Below are positions 28,307 through 36,587 of a DNA stretch of 64,000 bases, one piece after another; the stretch's first letter is position 1, and each line of letters opens with the position of its first letter. The notes below the pieces were generated by a model. That model had not been told where the DNA came from and did not search any database. It was given only the letters and a program-made list of their open reading frames with translations. The stretch comes from Mycobacterium sp. E3251 (GTDB lineage: Bacteria; Actinomycetota; Actinomycetes; Mycobacteriales; Mycobacteriaceae), in NCBI RefSeq assembly GCF_001666835.1, contig NZ_LZJF01000068.1, positions 55,350 to 119,349 on the forward strand. The letters are read 5' to 3'. The position numbers and the translations under genes are program-made.

Positions 28307-28366
28307 GTCCAGGGCGTAATCGCGCAGTTGTAGACCCGACAACGCGTTCGGAGTTACCGTCTCGGC

Positions 28367-29065
28367 GTGCTGTTCATGCACGAGGTGCATAAGGTGCGCG
28401 GCCGCTGCGAAGACGATTTCGAGGCCGCGTTCCGACAGGGCTGGATGCCCATGCTCGCCGACGGTGACGACGCCCGGTTGCTCTGGTACGCCGACCACGC
28501 CCAGGGCAGCGGACCGTCCTACACCGTCGTGACCGTCACCGCCGTTCGGGACGGGGCGGCGTGGGAGCGCCTTGCGCTCCGGGTGCAGCAGGGTGATTTG
28601 CAGGCGTGGATGCGCGAGCTGGATGAGCTGCGCTACGACGTCGAGGCCAAACTGCTGGCGCCTCTGCCGTGGTCGCCGCTGCAGGACGAGCCGCTGGGGG
28701 AGGTGCCGGTCGACGGCCGGGAGCACGAACTCACCCTCTACATGGAAGACACCATGTGGCCCTATCCGGACAAGTTCGAGGAATACATCGCCCGCAGCGG
28801 CGGCGTGTATGCGCAGAGCCTCCGGCGACCGTCGTCAATGCTGGCGATACAGGCGGCTTTTCAGCCCGCGCTGGGCAGCCACCTACGCCGGGAGGTCGTC
28901 CTGATGCAGCGCATCCAGCGGCCCGATCAGCTGCTCGGGCTGCTCCAGACGCGGATTCCCGCCGAATACCGCGCACCGGGCACGTGGATGCACGACGCTC
29001 TCGACCTGCGCGACCAGTGGACCAGTCGGCTGCTGCGCACCTCCGCATGGTCACCCTTCTACTGA
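28367..29065 (+). CDS. Unrecognised conserved protein, paralogue A (flanks a CoA ligase)
   Basis: A 232-residue soluble protein starting at GTG 28367 (MLFMHEVHKVRG). About half of its positions match the protein at 30528-31241. Shared blocks are GDDARLLWY, GAAWERLA, GDLQ.WMRELD, LYMEDT/MFMEDT, and the C-terminal signature RDQWTSRLLRTSAWSPFY. Two similar halves (each with an MEDT or HEVHK-type strand and a W-P pair) suggest a tandem dimeric alpha/beta-barrel (NIPSNAP/ABM-like) fold, but this is a guess. It is 10 bp upstream of the ligase. Confidence 0.75.
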   Translation: MLFMHEVHKVRGRCEDDFEAAFRQGWMPMLADGDDARLLWYADHAQGSGPSYTVVTVTAVRDGAAWERLALRVQQGDLQAWMRELDELRYDVEAKLLAPLPWSPLQDEPLGEVPVDGREHELTLYMEDTMWPYPDKFEEYIARSGGVYAQSLRRPSSMLAIQAAFQPALGSHLRREVVLMQRIQRPDQLLGLLQTRIPAEYRAPGTWMHDALDLRDQWTSRLLRTSAWSPFY

Positions 29066-29075
29066 GCCGCACACG

Positions 29076-30512
29076 ATGACTATCGGAACGATGCTCGAGG
29101 CCGCCGCGAATGGCGATCCCGGCCGCGTCGCGCTCATCGTCGATGGACGCTCGATCGGTTATGGCGAGCTGGCGAGCACCGTGAACCGCTGTGCCGCCGG
29201 CCTGGCCGAGCGGGGCGTGGGGGCCGGCCAACGCGTCGCAGTCGTCGACGGCGGAAGTGTGCTCTCGATCGCGACCGTGTTGGGGGCGGCCCGCATCGGT
29301 GCCGCCGCGGCGCTGATGAACCCCGCGCTGACCCCGCCCGAACTCCACAGCCTCATGACGAGCGCGCGCTGCGCCGAGGTGGCCGTCGCGGGGGAGCCGT
29401 ACGCCGAGCGGCTCCGCGAGGCCGGTGCGCCGACGGTATCGGGCGCAGAGCTGCTGGAGGGCGCCGCTGTGCCGCCGCCCCCGCGCGACGACGCCGGCGG
29501 CGAGGCCCTTGTGTTGTTCACCAGCGGGACAACGGGCTTGCCCAAGGCGGTCGGGATCGGCGGCCGGCAGCTGATAAGGCGGATCAAGGGGATGGCGGCA
29601 CCGTTCCGCGCCGACGCCGCACCCTCGGTGGGGCTGATGTGCGTCCCGTTCTTCCACGTCGGGGGCGCACTGGGCACGCTCGGCAGTTTGTACTCGGGCA
29701 ATACGTCGGTGGTACAGCGGCGATTTGACGCGGGCGAGTGGCTGCGCCTGGTGTCCGAGCATCGGGTGACCACCACATTCCTGGTTCCCGCGATGATGCA
29801 GCGCATCCTCGACCATCCCGACTTCGCCGGCGCCGACTTGTCGTCTCTGGTCGCCGTCGCCTACGGCGCCGCCGCCGCGCCGATAAGTTTGGTGCGCCGG
29901 GCGATGGATGCCCTCCCACATGTGGCGTTCGCCAACGTATTCGGGCAGACCGAGACCCTCGGCGCCTACACGACGCTGATGCCCGCCGATCACCGCGATC
30001 CGGCCCGCGCGGGATCGGTCGGCCGGCCGCTGCCTGGTGTCGACGTGCGAGTGGTGGACCCCGAGACGGGGGAGGACGTCGAGCCCGGAACGGTCGGCGA
30101 GTTATGGGTGAACAGCACCCAAAACGTCACCGAAGGTTGGCTGCGTACCGGGGACCTCGCCCGCCAAGACCCCGACGGCTACCTCTTCCCGAGCGGACGG
30201 CTCAGCGACACCATCAACCGCGGCGGCGAGAAATTCGGGCCGATCGAGGTGGAGGAAGCGGTTCGTTCCCACCCGGCGGTGCGCGACGTCGCGGTCGCCG
30301 GAATCCCCGACGACGAGCTCGGCCAGCGAGTGGGGGTGGCAGTGACGGCATGCGCGCCGGTGACCCTCGAACAGCTGCGAGCGCACTGTCGCGAGTTGAT
30401 CGCCTACTTCAAACTGCCCGAGCGGCTGGCGATCGTCGACCACATCCCCTACAGCTCGACCGGCAAGGTGAACCGCCGCGAGCTCGCCGCGCTGATCGCC
30501 AAAGACGCTTGA
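29076..30512 (+). CDS. Acyl-CoA synthetase / AMP-dependent ligase
   Basis: A 478-residue class I adenylating enzyme. The P-loop is LFTSGTTGLPKAVG, VAYGAAAAP and FGQTETLG follow, then the TGDLARQDPDGYLFPSGR hinge with NRGGEKFGPIEVEEA, and the C-terminal catalytic lysine in SSTGKVNRREL. It activates a carboxylic acid to an acyl-CoA. At 478 residues it is compact, as in ligases for small aromatic or short-chain acids. It sits between two paralogous unknown proteins with 10- and 15-bp gaps, so the three form one operon. Confidence 0.9.
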   Translation: MTIGTMLEAAANGDPGRVALIVDGRSIGYGELASTVNRCAAGLAERGVGAGQRVAVVDGGSVLSIATVLGAARIGAAAALMNPALTPPELHSLMTSARCAEVAVAGEPYAERLREAGAPTVSGAELLEGAAVPPPPRDDAGGEALVLFTSGTTGLPKAVGIGGRQLIRRIKGMAAPFRADAAPSVGLMCVPFFHVGGALGTLGSLYSGNTSVVQRRFDAGEWLRLVSEHRVTTTFLVPAMMQRILDHPDFAGADLSSLVAVAYGAAAAPISLVRRAMDALPHVAFANVFGQTETLGAYTTLMPADHRDPARAGSVGRPLPGVDVRVVDPETGEDVEPGTVGELWVNSTQNVTEGWLRTGDLARQDPDGYLFPSGRLSDTINRGGEKFGPIEVEEAVRSHPAVRDVAVAGIPDDELGQRVGVAVTACAPVTLEQLRAHCRELIAYFKLPERLAIVDHIPYSSTGKVNRRELAALIAKDA

Positions 30513-30527
30513 CGGCAAGGAGTTCCG

Positions 30528-31241
30528 ATGCTGTTTTTGCATGAGACCCACAAAGTGGTCGGCGCGCGGCAGGACGAATTCGAGGCCACGTATCGCGAGG
30601 GCTGGATGCCGACGCTCGCCGCCGGTGACGACGCCAGGCTGCTCTGGTACACCAATCACGCCCACGGCTCGGGGCTGTCCTACAACGTGGTCACCATCAC
30701 CGGCATCGTCGACGGCGCGGCGTGGGAAAGGCTGGCTCGCCGAGCTCAGCGCGGTGACCTCCAGCCGTGGATGCGTGAATTGGACAATTTGCGTCACGAG
30801 GTGACGGGCAAGCTGCTGCTACCGGTTAATTGGTCACCCCTGCAGACGGTGGACCTGGCCAGCGTGCCGACCACGGGTGAGACGCACCCGTTGACGATGT
30901 TCATGGAAGACACGGGCTGGCCGTACGCGCCGCTCGACGATTACATCCGGTCCTGGGACGAGATCTACTATCGGCCGCTGTCCCAGGCGCCGGCCCGCAT
31001 GCGCATCCTCGACATCCAGGCGTGCTTCCAGGTGGCGCATGGGAGCAGCCGGCGCCGAGAGGCCATGCTGTGGCAGAAGATCGACGACTCCAACAACTAC
31101 GCCGCACTGGTCCACCTGCTGACCAAGGAGATCCCGCCGGAGCACCGGGCACCGGGAAGCTACATGTTCGACGCCCTCAAGTACCGCGACCAGTGGCAGA
31201 GCCGCCTGCTGCGGACGTCGGACTGGTCACCGCTGTACTGA
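30528..31241 (+). CDS. Unrecognised conserved protein, paralogue B
   Basis: A 237-residue paralogue of the protein at 28367-29065. It begins MLFLHETHKVVGARQDEFEA and ends YRDQWQSRLLRTSDWSPLY. An AAGGAG ribosome-binding site precedes the ATG. Duplicate copies on either side of a CoA ligase suggest two subunits of one complex or successive steps on related substrates. Its last 15 bp overlap the end of the convergent nitronate monooxygenase gene. Confidence 0.75.
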   Translation: MLFLHETHKVVGARQDEFEATYREGWMPTLAAGDDARLLWYTNHAHGSGLSYNVVTITGIVDGAAWERLARRAQRGDLQPWMRELDNLRHEVTGKLLLPVNWSPLQTVDLASVPTTGETHPLTMFMEDTGWPYAPLDDYIRSWDEIYYRPLSQAPARMRILDIQACFQVAHGSSRRREAMLWQKIDDSNNYAALVHLLTKEIPPEHRAPGSYMFDALKYRDQWQSRLLRTSDWSPLY

Positions 31242-32213
31242 TCCCGGCCCGGTCGTGCGCTTCAGGATGCGGCCGGCCTGCTCGACCATGTCGGCCACGA
31301 TGTCGGCCGCGGGCCGGACTCGCCGGACGAGCCCCACCCCCTCGCCGACGAGTATGGCGGCGCCGTCGAAATCCTCTGCCGCGACAGCCTTTTCGTAATC
31401 CACGACCGCCTCGGGCAGCGATGCCGCCAGCCGATCCTCGTTGCCGTGCCAGGTGTCGAGGAAGGCGTTGCCGAGCGCCCGCGCGTTGTATCCGGCCGGC
31501 CAATCCAGCCGCCGCACAAGGTCGTAGGCGCGCGTGCGGACGGTGTCGTCCCCGCCGGCGGCCAGCGCCCGCTCGTGGGCGCGGGGGGACACCAACGCCT
31601 CCGGGGACGCCCAGAACCTGGTGCCCACGAGTACGCCGTCGGCGCCGAGCGCCAGCGCGGCGGCCAGCCCGCGCCCGTCGGTCACCCCGCCCGCGGCCAG
31701 CACGAGCGTGTCCGGTGCGCGGTCCGCGACGAGGTCGACGACGTCGGGCACCAGCGTGAAGGTGGACCGGACGGTCATGCCGTGGCCGCCTGCCTCGCCG
31801 CCCTGCGCCACCACCACGTCGGCGCCGGCGTCCAGGGCCCGGCGCGCGTGGTCGAGCTTCTGCGCCTGCGCGATGAGTGGGACGCCGGCGGCGCGAATGC
31901 GGTCGGCGAACGGCTGCAGGTCACCGAAGGAGAGCATGATCGCGGCGGGTTGCCGGGCCAGGGCCTCGTTGAGCAGCTCGGGCTGCCGGGCCAGGCTCCA
32001 GGTGATGAACCCGCATCCGACGCGTGCCCCGTCGGCCCGTTCGAATTCGCGCCGCAACCAATCCGAGTCGCCGTAGCCGCCGCCGATGAGGCCCAGGCCC
32101 CCGGCCGAGGTCACCGCCGCGGCCAACCGGCCGCCGGAGATCATCGCCATCGGGGCGAGCACGATGGGGTGTTGGATGCCGAAGAATTCCGTGAGCCGGG
32201 TGTCGAGGCTCAT
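31227..32213 (-). CDS. Nitronate monooxygenase-family FMN oxidoreductase
   Basis: A 328-residue TIM-barrel flavoprotein (MSLDTRLTEFFGIQHPIVLAP). FMN-binding segments are QGGEAGGHGMTVR with the conserved GGEAGGH, and LAAGGVTDGRGLAAALALGADG. ATG 32213 overlaps the tautomerase stop by 4 nt (ATGA), so the pair is translationally coupled. It is the second of three nitronate-monooxygenase-type genes in the window. The substrate is unknown; a role in reducing or oxidising CoA-bound or aromatic intermediates of this locus is inference. Confidence 0.87.
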   Translation of the reverse strand: MSLDTRLTEFFGIQHPIVLAPMAMISGGRLAAAVTSAGGLGLIGGGYGDSDWLRREFERADGARVGCGFITWSLARQPELLNEALARQPAAIMLSFGDLQPFADRIRAAGVPLIAQAQKLDHARRALDAGADVVVAQGGEAGGHGMTVRSTFTLVPDVVDLVADRAPDTLVLAAGGVTDGRGLAAALALGADGVLVGTRFWASPEALVSPRAHERALAAGGDDTVRTRAYDLVRRLDWPAGYNARALGNAFLDTWHGNEDRLAASLPEAVVDYEKAVAAEDFDGAAILVGEGVGLVRRVRPAADIVADMVEQAGRILKRTTGPGSVQR

Positions 32214-32602
32214 GTCAGCTCCCCGGTGAGAAATTGCGCGCGGCCGTGTCCGAAAGACCAATCCTCGTCGCCGTTTTCGGTGATCGAGACGATCAGGTCG
32301 GCCGGGTCGAGGCCGCACCGCTCTGCCAGGTTGGTCGCCAGCAGCTCGTAGAATTTCTCCTTCATCGCCCGCGTGCGCCGCCGGCTCACCACGTTGACGA
32401 TCACCTGGTTCGACGAGCGGCTGATGCCGAGACCGGTATCCAAAGCGACGATTTCGTGGGCGGGATGGGTGCGCACCACCTGATAGCGGTCGCGCGGCGG
32501 CACCCCGAACGCTTCGACGACGGACTCGTGTACCGCGTCGAGCAAGGCCCTGACCTCCGACGGCGTGCGGCCCTCGATGAGGTCGATGTAAAGCAGCGGC
32601 AT
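32210..32602 (-). CDS. Tautomerase-family protein
   Basis: A 130-residue protein starting MPLLYIDLIEGRTPSEVRAL; after Met removal Pro-1 is the catalytic base of the 4-oxalocrotonate tautomerase superfamily. The remaining pattern (VHESVVEAFGVPPRDRYQVV, then KEKFYELLATNLAERCGL) fits a long tautomerase with two beta-alpha-beta units. AAGGAG precedes the ATG. It would move a double bond or enol in a dicarboxylate or keto acid. It heads an operon with the nitronate monooxygenase and is divergent from a LysR regulator. Confidence 0.85.
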   Translation of the reverse strand: MPLLYIDLIEGRTPSEVRALLDAVHESVVEAFGVPPRDRYQVVRTHPAHEIVALDTGLGISRSSNQVIVNVVSRRRTRAMKEKFYELLATNLAERCGLDPADLIVSITENGDEDWSFGHGRAQFLTGELT

Positions 32603-32632
32603 TTCGTCTCCTTGAGATCTGTGTCCTCGCTA

Positions 32633-32649
32633 CGACGGTAGGTCCGTCG
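32633..32649. promoter_or_regulatory. Inverted repeat between tautomerase and LysR genes
   Basis: CGACGG and CCGTCG are perfect 6-bp arms 5 bp apart in the 61-bp gap between divergent starts. The position is right for autoregulation by the LysR protein, although the T-n11-A LysR box is not obvious. Confidence 0.35.
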
Positions 32650-32663
32650 AGAGGGCCTGTGAA

Positions 32664-33566
32664 ATGCCAGCTGTAATCGATCTATGCTTGCCAAGCATGG
32701 ACGCATTGGCGAGCGGTCGGGTCGAGTTGCGCCACCTCCGGGCGTTCGAGGCGGTGGCGCGGCTGCGGTCGTTCACGCAGGCGGCCGACGAACTCCGCAT
32801 CACCCAACCGGCGCTCAGCCGCACCATCCGCCAACTGGAAGACGCGCTCGGTGTGACGCTGGTGGACCGCACTTCGCGGCACGTGGAGACAACCCAGGCC
32901 GGGCGGGCGTTCCTCGACCACGTCGAACGGGTCCTCGCCGAGCTGGACCGGGCGTTCGCGGCCGTCCGCCGCCAGGCGAGCATCGGCCTCGGCTTCAGCT
33001 GGTTGCTGCCCGACCCGTGGGCCCAGGACACCGTCGCCCGCTTCGAGCGGGCCACCGGGACAACGGTCAGACTGGTCCGCACCGACGATGCGCTGAGCGC
33101 CGTCCAGCAGGGCAGGGTGGACGTCGCCGTGGTCCGCGGCCAGGTGACGGCGACCCAGGTGCGGGTGGTGCACCTCTTCGACGAGTCCCGGGTGGCCGTG
33201 TGTTCGGTGCACTCGCCGCTGGCAACCAGATCGGAGCTGGACTGGGCCGAGGTCCCGCAGTGGCCGCTGGTCGTCAACACCGCCAGCGGGACCACCGGGC
33301 CATGGTCGTGGCCGGCGGGCGAGGGACCGAAAACGATCGTCGAGACAACCAATTTCGACGAGTGGCTCGAATCCGTCGCGGCCGATCGCGGCATCGGCGT
33401 GATCCCGGACGTCGCGGTCCGGCGCAACATCCACCCCGGCGTGCGGTTCGTCGCGCTGCGCGGAGCCCCCACGAGCCCCGTCTCGCTAGCGTTTCTGCCG
33501 CGCGCCCGCAACGCCGTGCTGCGCCGCTTCGTCGAGGCGGCCGTCGAGAGCGCGGCAGCCGTTTAA
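32664..33566 (+). CDS. LysR-family transcriptional regulator
   Basis: A 300-residue regulator. The winged helix-turn-helix is at roughly residues 20-80 (LRHLRAFEAVARLRSFTQAA, LRITQPALSRTIRQLEDALG), followed by a substrate-binding domain. ATG 32664 has GAGAGGG at a suitable distance; ATG 32697 (MDALASGRVELRHL) is an alternative start close to the helix-turn-helix. It is divergent from the tautomerase/nitronate monooxygenase operon, which by LysR habit is its likely target. Confidence 0.9.
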   Translation: MPAVIDLCLPSMDALASGRVELRHLRAFEAVARLRSFTQAADELRITQPALSRTIRQLEDALGVTLVDRTSRHVETTQAGRAFLDHVERVLAELDRAFAAVRRQASIGLGFSWLLPDPWAQDTVARFERATGTTVRLVRTDDALSAVQQGRVDVAVVRGQVTATQVRVVHLFDESRVAVCSVHSPLATRSELDWAEVPQWPLVVNTASGTTGPWSWPAGEGPKTIVETTNFDEWLESVAADRGIGVIPDVAVRRNIHPGVRFVALRGAPTSPVSLAFLPRARNAVLRRFVEAAVESAAAV

Positions 33567-33567
33567 T

Positions 33568-33636
33568 TGTGCGCTGGCGGCTTCGAGTGTGCGCTGACGG
33601 CGGCGTTGCTCCGCGTGTCGCCACCGTGGGCGCACA
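33568..33636. repeat. Short direct repeat and matching inverted copy between convergent regulators
   Basis: TGTGCGCTGGCGGC (33568-33581) is followed 20 bp on by TGTGCGCTGACGGC (33588-33601), and a reverse-complement core GCGCACA occurs at 33630-33636. The copies sit between the convergent LysR and TetR stops and may fold as a terminator. Similar TGTGCGCT..CGGC words are familiar from mycobacterial intergenic DNA. Confidence 0.4.
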
Positions 33637-33645
33637 TTCAACGGA

Positions 33646-34245
33646 TCAGGCGAGCGGCGCAAAACCCGAGCGAAGCAGCTCCAGGCTGGACGCGACGAGT
33701 TCGCCGAGGTCGCCCATGCAGCCGTTGCGGCCCCAATTCTCCACTGCCACAACCAGAGCGGCGGCCACGGCGGAGCCGGTGACCTCGGCGAGCAGATCGA
33801 TGTTCGCCACGCCCGGGTTGCGATCCCTGACGAAATCGGTCAGCACCTCGGCGAACGACGACTGCACGACGCGCAGATGGCTCGCGATGCGCTCCGCGCT
33901 GATCAACTCCGCGCGGGCCGTCGCGGCCTGGCGGACCACCTCGAGGTCATGCGGAAAGGCCGCGACGCTCGCCAGCACCGCATCGAAGAGCGACTCGGAG
34001 GCGGGACGGTCGGCGAGCGCCTCGGCCAGCCACGCCAGCTGCGTCTCGTAATCCTGGAAGAGCACCGCCTCCTTGGTGGGGAAGTGGCGAAAGAAAGTCC
34101 GTTCGGTGACCCCGGCCTCGCGGGCCAGCTCGGTCACGGTGACATTGGTAAACCCCTTGCGCGCAAAGCTTTTCAATGCCGCTTGGCGCAGCGCCTCATG
34201 CGTCGATCGTCGGCGTAGCTCATGACGGTTCGTCGGCGCGTTCAT
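33646..34245 (-). CDS. TetR-family transcriptional regulator
   Basis: The 199 residues from ATG 34245 include an N-terminal TetR helix-turn-helix: RRRSTHEALRQAALKSFARK, then GFTNVTVTELAREAGVTERT and FFRHFPTKEAVL. The remaining ligand-binding domain is all-helical. The frame is open to 34293, but that would place coding sequence inside the operator. Divergent transcription with the CrtI-like gene and two palindromes in between make that gene the obvious target. Confidence 0.92.
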   Translation of the reverse strand: MNAPTNRHELRRRSTHEALRQAALKSFARKGFTNVTVTELAREAGVTERTFFRHFPTKEAVLFQDYETQLAWLAEALADRPASESLFDAVLASVAAFPHDLEVVRQAATARAELISAERIASHLRVVQSSFAEVLTDFVRDRNPGVANIDLLAEVTGSAVAAALVVAVENWGRNGCMGDLGELVASSLELLRSGFAPLA

Positions 34246-34278
34246 CCCCCCGGAATGGTATCCCAGCCGGCCGAAATT

Positions 34279-34317
34279 TGTCAGAACTGACATCTTCCGA
34301 TTGTGTCAGTACTGACA
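34279..34317. promoter_or_regulatory. Tandem palindromic operators between TetR and the CrtI-like gene
   Basis: TGTCAGAACTGACA (34279-34292) and TGTCAGTACTGACA (34304-34317) are two copies of one 14-bp palindrome with centres 25 bp apart. The second is a perfect palindrome and the first differs only at the two central bases. They lie 34-72 bp upstream of both divergent starts, as expected for cooperative TetR binding. Confidence 0.8.
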
Positions 34318-34351
34318 TATTCTTGTCACGCGCCAATCGAGGGAGGACGCC

Positions 34352-35914
34352 ATGTCGGACTACGACGCGATCGTCGTGGGAGCGGGCCACAACGGGCTCA
34401 CCGCGGCCGCGGTACTGCAACGCGCGGGCGTCCGAACGCTGTGCCTGGAAAGCAACACCTATGCCGGAGGCATGGCGGCGACCGTCGAACTGATCGACGG
34501 CTTCCGGTACGAGATCGCCGGCTCCGTCCAATTCCCGACGGCGAGCCAGATCACCAAGGATCTCGGGCTGGACACGCTGCCCACGGTGGAGCCGGACGTG
34601 ATGTCGACCAACATCGGCGACCACGGCGAGGAGGCCATGATCTTCTACCGCGACCCGATGCGGCTGATGACGCACCTGGCCGAGAAGCACGGCATGGAGG
34701 CCGTCACGGGCATGGCCGAACTGATCGGGTGGAGCCAGGGGCCCGCAAAGGCACTGGGCCGCTTCGACGTTCGCACACCGCCCAAGACCCTCGACGAGAT
34801 GTACGCCTGCGCGGCGAACGACGCCGAACGCCGCGCCATTCACGAAATGCTGTTCGGTTCGGCGATGGACGTCATCGACCGCTACCTGCCCGACAAGGAC
34901 AAGCACGCCGTCATGCGGGGGATGCTCGCGTTCCTTGCCGTCAACTCGACCTACCGCGGCCCCTACACTCCGGGCAGTGCCACCTGCCTGGCATTCGCTC
35001 TGGCGGTACCGGACGACAGCACGGCGATGATGACCAAACTCAAGGGCGGCATCGGCGCGCTCACCGAACACCTGCGTGAGCTCTTCGTCTCCCACGGCGG
35101 TGAGCTCCGGTTCCGGAGCAAGGTCGAGCAGATCCTCGTCGACCGCGGCGCCGTGACCGGGGTGCGGTTGCGTGACGGCTCGACGATCACCGCGCCGATC
35201 GTGGTCTCCAACCTCGCGCCGGACGTCACCCTCACCGAGCTGATCGCCCCCGAACATGTGCCGGGGGAGCTCATTTCACGTCTTGGCGGACGAGACCACC
35301 GCGCCTCCTTCGTGCAGATCCACTTCGCCCTCGACGGGCTGCCCGAATTCGCGCCGCCCTATGAGTTTTTGAACGAGGAAGGCATGCAGCAGTCGGTCGG
35401 GATCTTCGGTGATCCCGAAGAACAACAGCTGCATTGGGAGAACTGTCGTCGGGGCATCGTCCCGGACAACCCGTCGATGGGAATGCAGATACCGTCCGTG
35501 CATGATCCGGGGATGGCGCCGCCCGGTAAGCACGCCGCGAGCGCCTACGCTTACGCTTTCCCTGTCGAAGTCGACCGCCACGATCATGGACAGCTCAAAA
35601 ATGTTATGGCACAGCGTGTTATCGACAAGATCACCCGGTTGGCCCCGAATTTCAAGGACATCGTGATCCGGCACATCACCTTTGCGCCCTACCACATGAA
35701 CACGATGTTCGGTGCGCCCGCGGGCGACTTCTGCCACGGGCTGCTGCATCCGGACTTGATGGGCCCGAACAGGCCCGGCCCCAAGGGGTTCCTCGACTTT
35801 CCGATTCCCATCGAAGGGCTCTACCTCGGCGGTGCGGGATGCCACGGTGGTCCCGGCATCACCTTCACGCCCGGCTATAACGCCGGCTATCAGGCGCTCG
35901 ACGAGATGGCCTGA
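34352..35914 (+). CDS. Phytoene-desaturase/CrtI-like FAD oxidoreductase
   Basis: A 520-residue flavoprotein. The dinucleotide fold is at the N-terminus (YDAIVVGAGHNGLTAAAVLQ, AGGMAATVEL), and the FAD-binding C-terminal motif is GLYLGGAGCHGGPGITFTPGYNAGYQ. The layout matches the NAD(P)/FAD-dependent family related to phytoene dehydrogenase and prolycopene isomerase (PYROXD2-like). GGGAGGA precedes the ATG. There are no carotenoid synthesis partners (crtB, crtE) nearby, so it more likely oxidises another lipophilic or CoA-bound compound. Probably repressed by the divergent TetR. Confidence 0.88.
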   Translation: MSDYDAIVVGAGHNGLTAAAVLQRAGVRTLCLESNTYAGGMAATVELIDGFRYEIAGSVQFPTASQITKDLGLDTLPTVEPDVMSTNIGDHGEEAMIFYRDPMRLMTHLAEKHGMEAVTGMAELIGWSQGPAKALGRFDVRTPPKTLDEMYACAANDAERRAIHEMLFGSAMDVIDRYLPDKDKHAVMRGMLAFLAVNSTYRGPYTPGSATCLAFALAVPDDSTAMMTKLKGGIGALTEHLRELFVSHGGELRFRSKVEQILVDRGAVTGVRLRDGSTITAPIVVSNLAPDVTLTELIAPEHVPGELISRLGGRDHRASFVQIHFALDGLPEFAPPYEFLNEEGMQQSVGIFGDPEEQQLHWENCRRGIVPDNPSMGMQIPSVHDPGMAPPGKHAASAYAYAFPVEVDRHDHGQLKNVMAQRVIDKITRLAPNFKDIVIRHITFAPYHMNTMFGAPAGDFCHGLLHPDLMGPNRPGPKGFLDFPIPIEGLYLGGAGCHGGPGITFTPGYNAGYQALDEMA

Positions 35915-35917
35915 CGC

Positions 35918-36526
35918 TCAGCCCGCGAACGTCCCGGTCAGCCGGGCCTGGGCGGTTGCCGCGCCGCCGATCGTCTGCGCCGCCTGCACGCCGGCGAGCC
36001 CGTCGGGCAGCCGGTAGTCGTTGGGCAGCTGGTAGAGCGTGAACCGGTAGTGGTGCGTGCCGGTTCCGGCCGGCGGACAGGGGCCTTTGTATGCGGTCTC
36101 TCCGGCGGTGTTCGGCAGGGTGGTCGCGCCGGCCGGCGTCTGGCCGTCGGCGCTGCTGCCGCTACCGGGGCCGATTCCGACCACCACCCAGTGCACGTAG
36201 AGGCCGTTGACGGCGTCCGGGTCGTCGACCACGAGTGCCGCCCCCAACGGCGCCGACCATGTCAGCGGCGGCGCCATGTTTGCGCCCTTGCACGTGTACT
36301 GCACCGGGATCGGCGCACCGTCGTTGAACGCCGGGCTGGTGATGGTCAACGGCCCCTCGGCGGGGGCGGCCCGGGCGGTCCGCCCAAGCGTCGTGACCTT
36401 CGGCGTCGACGGCGCCGTCATGCGGGTGTCACCGTGGCCGCCGCAGCCGGCCACCGCTCCGAGGATCGTCAACGCACCGGCGATCGATGCGACCCGCCGA
36501 AAGTTGCTCACGGGTGTCGGTTTCAT
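35918..36526 (-). CDS. lppC: Lipoprotein LppC, PEBP/YbhB-like
   Basis: A 202-residue lipoprotein with signal peptide and lipobox ([10 protein letters not shown], Cys28). It carries a phosphatidylethanolamine-binding-protein (YbhB/Raf-kinase-inhibitor-like) domain: [63 protein letters not shown]. The fold binds small anionic ligands. The position before fadB5 matches Rv1911c. It is convergent with the CrtI-like gene (stops 4 bp apart). Confidence 0.87.
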   Translation of the reverse strand: MKPTPVSNFRRVASIAGALTILGAVAGCGGHGDTRMTAPSTPKVTTLGRTARAAPAEGPLTITSPAFNDGAPIPVQYTCKGANMAPPLTWSAPLGAALVVDDPDAVNGLYVHWVVVGIGPGSGSSADGQTPAGATTLPNTAGETAYKGPCPPAGTGTHHYRFTLYQLPNDYRLPDGLAGVQAAQTIGGAATAQARLTGTFAG

Positions 36527-36587
36527 ACGGACAGTGTCGCTCGCGCGGCCACCATCCGGAAGCGCCGGATTTGACGGCCGGGTGCCC

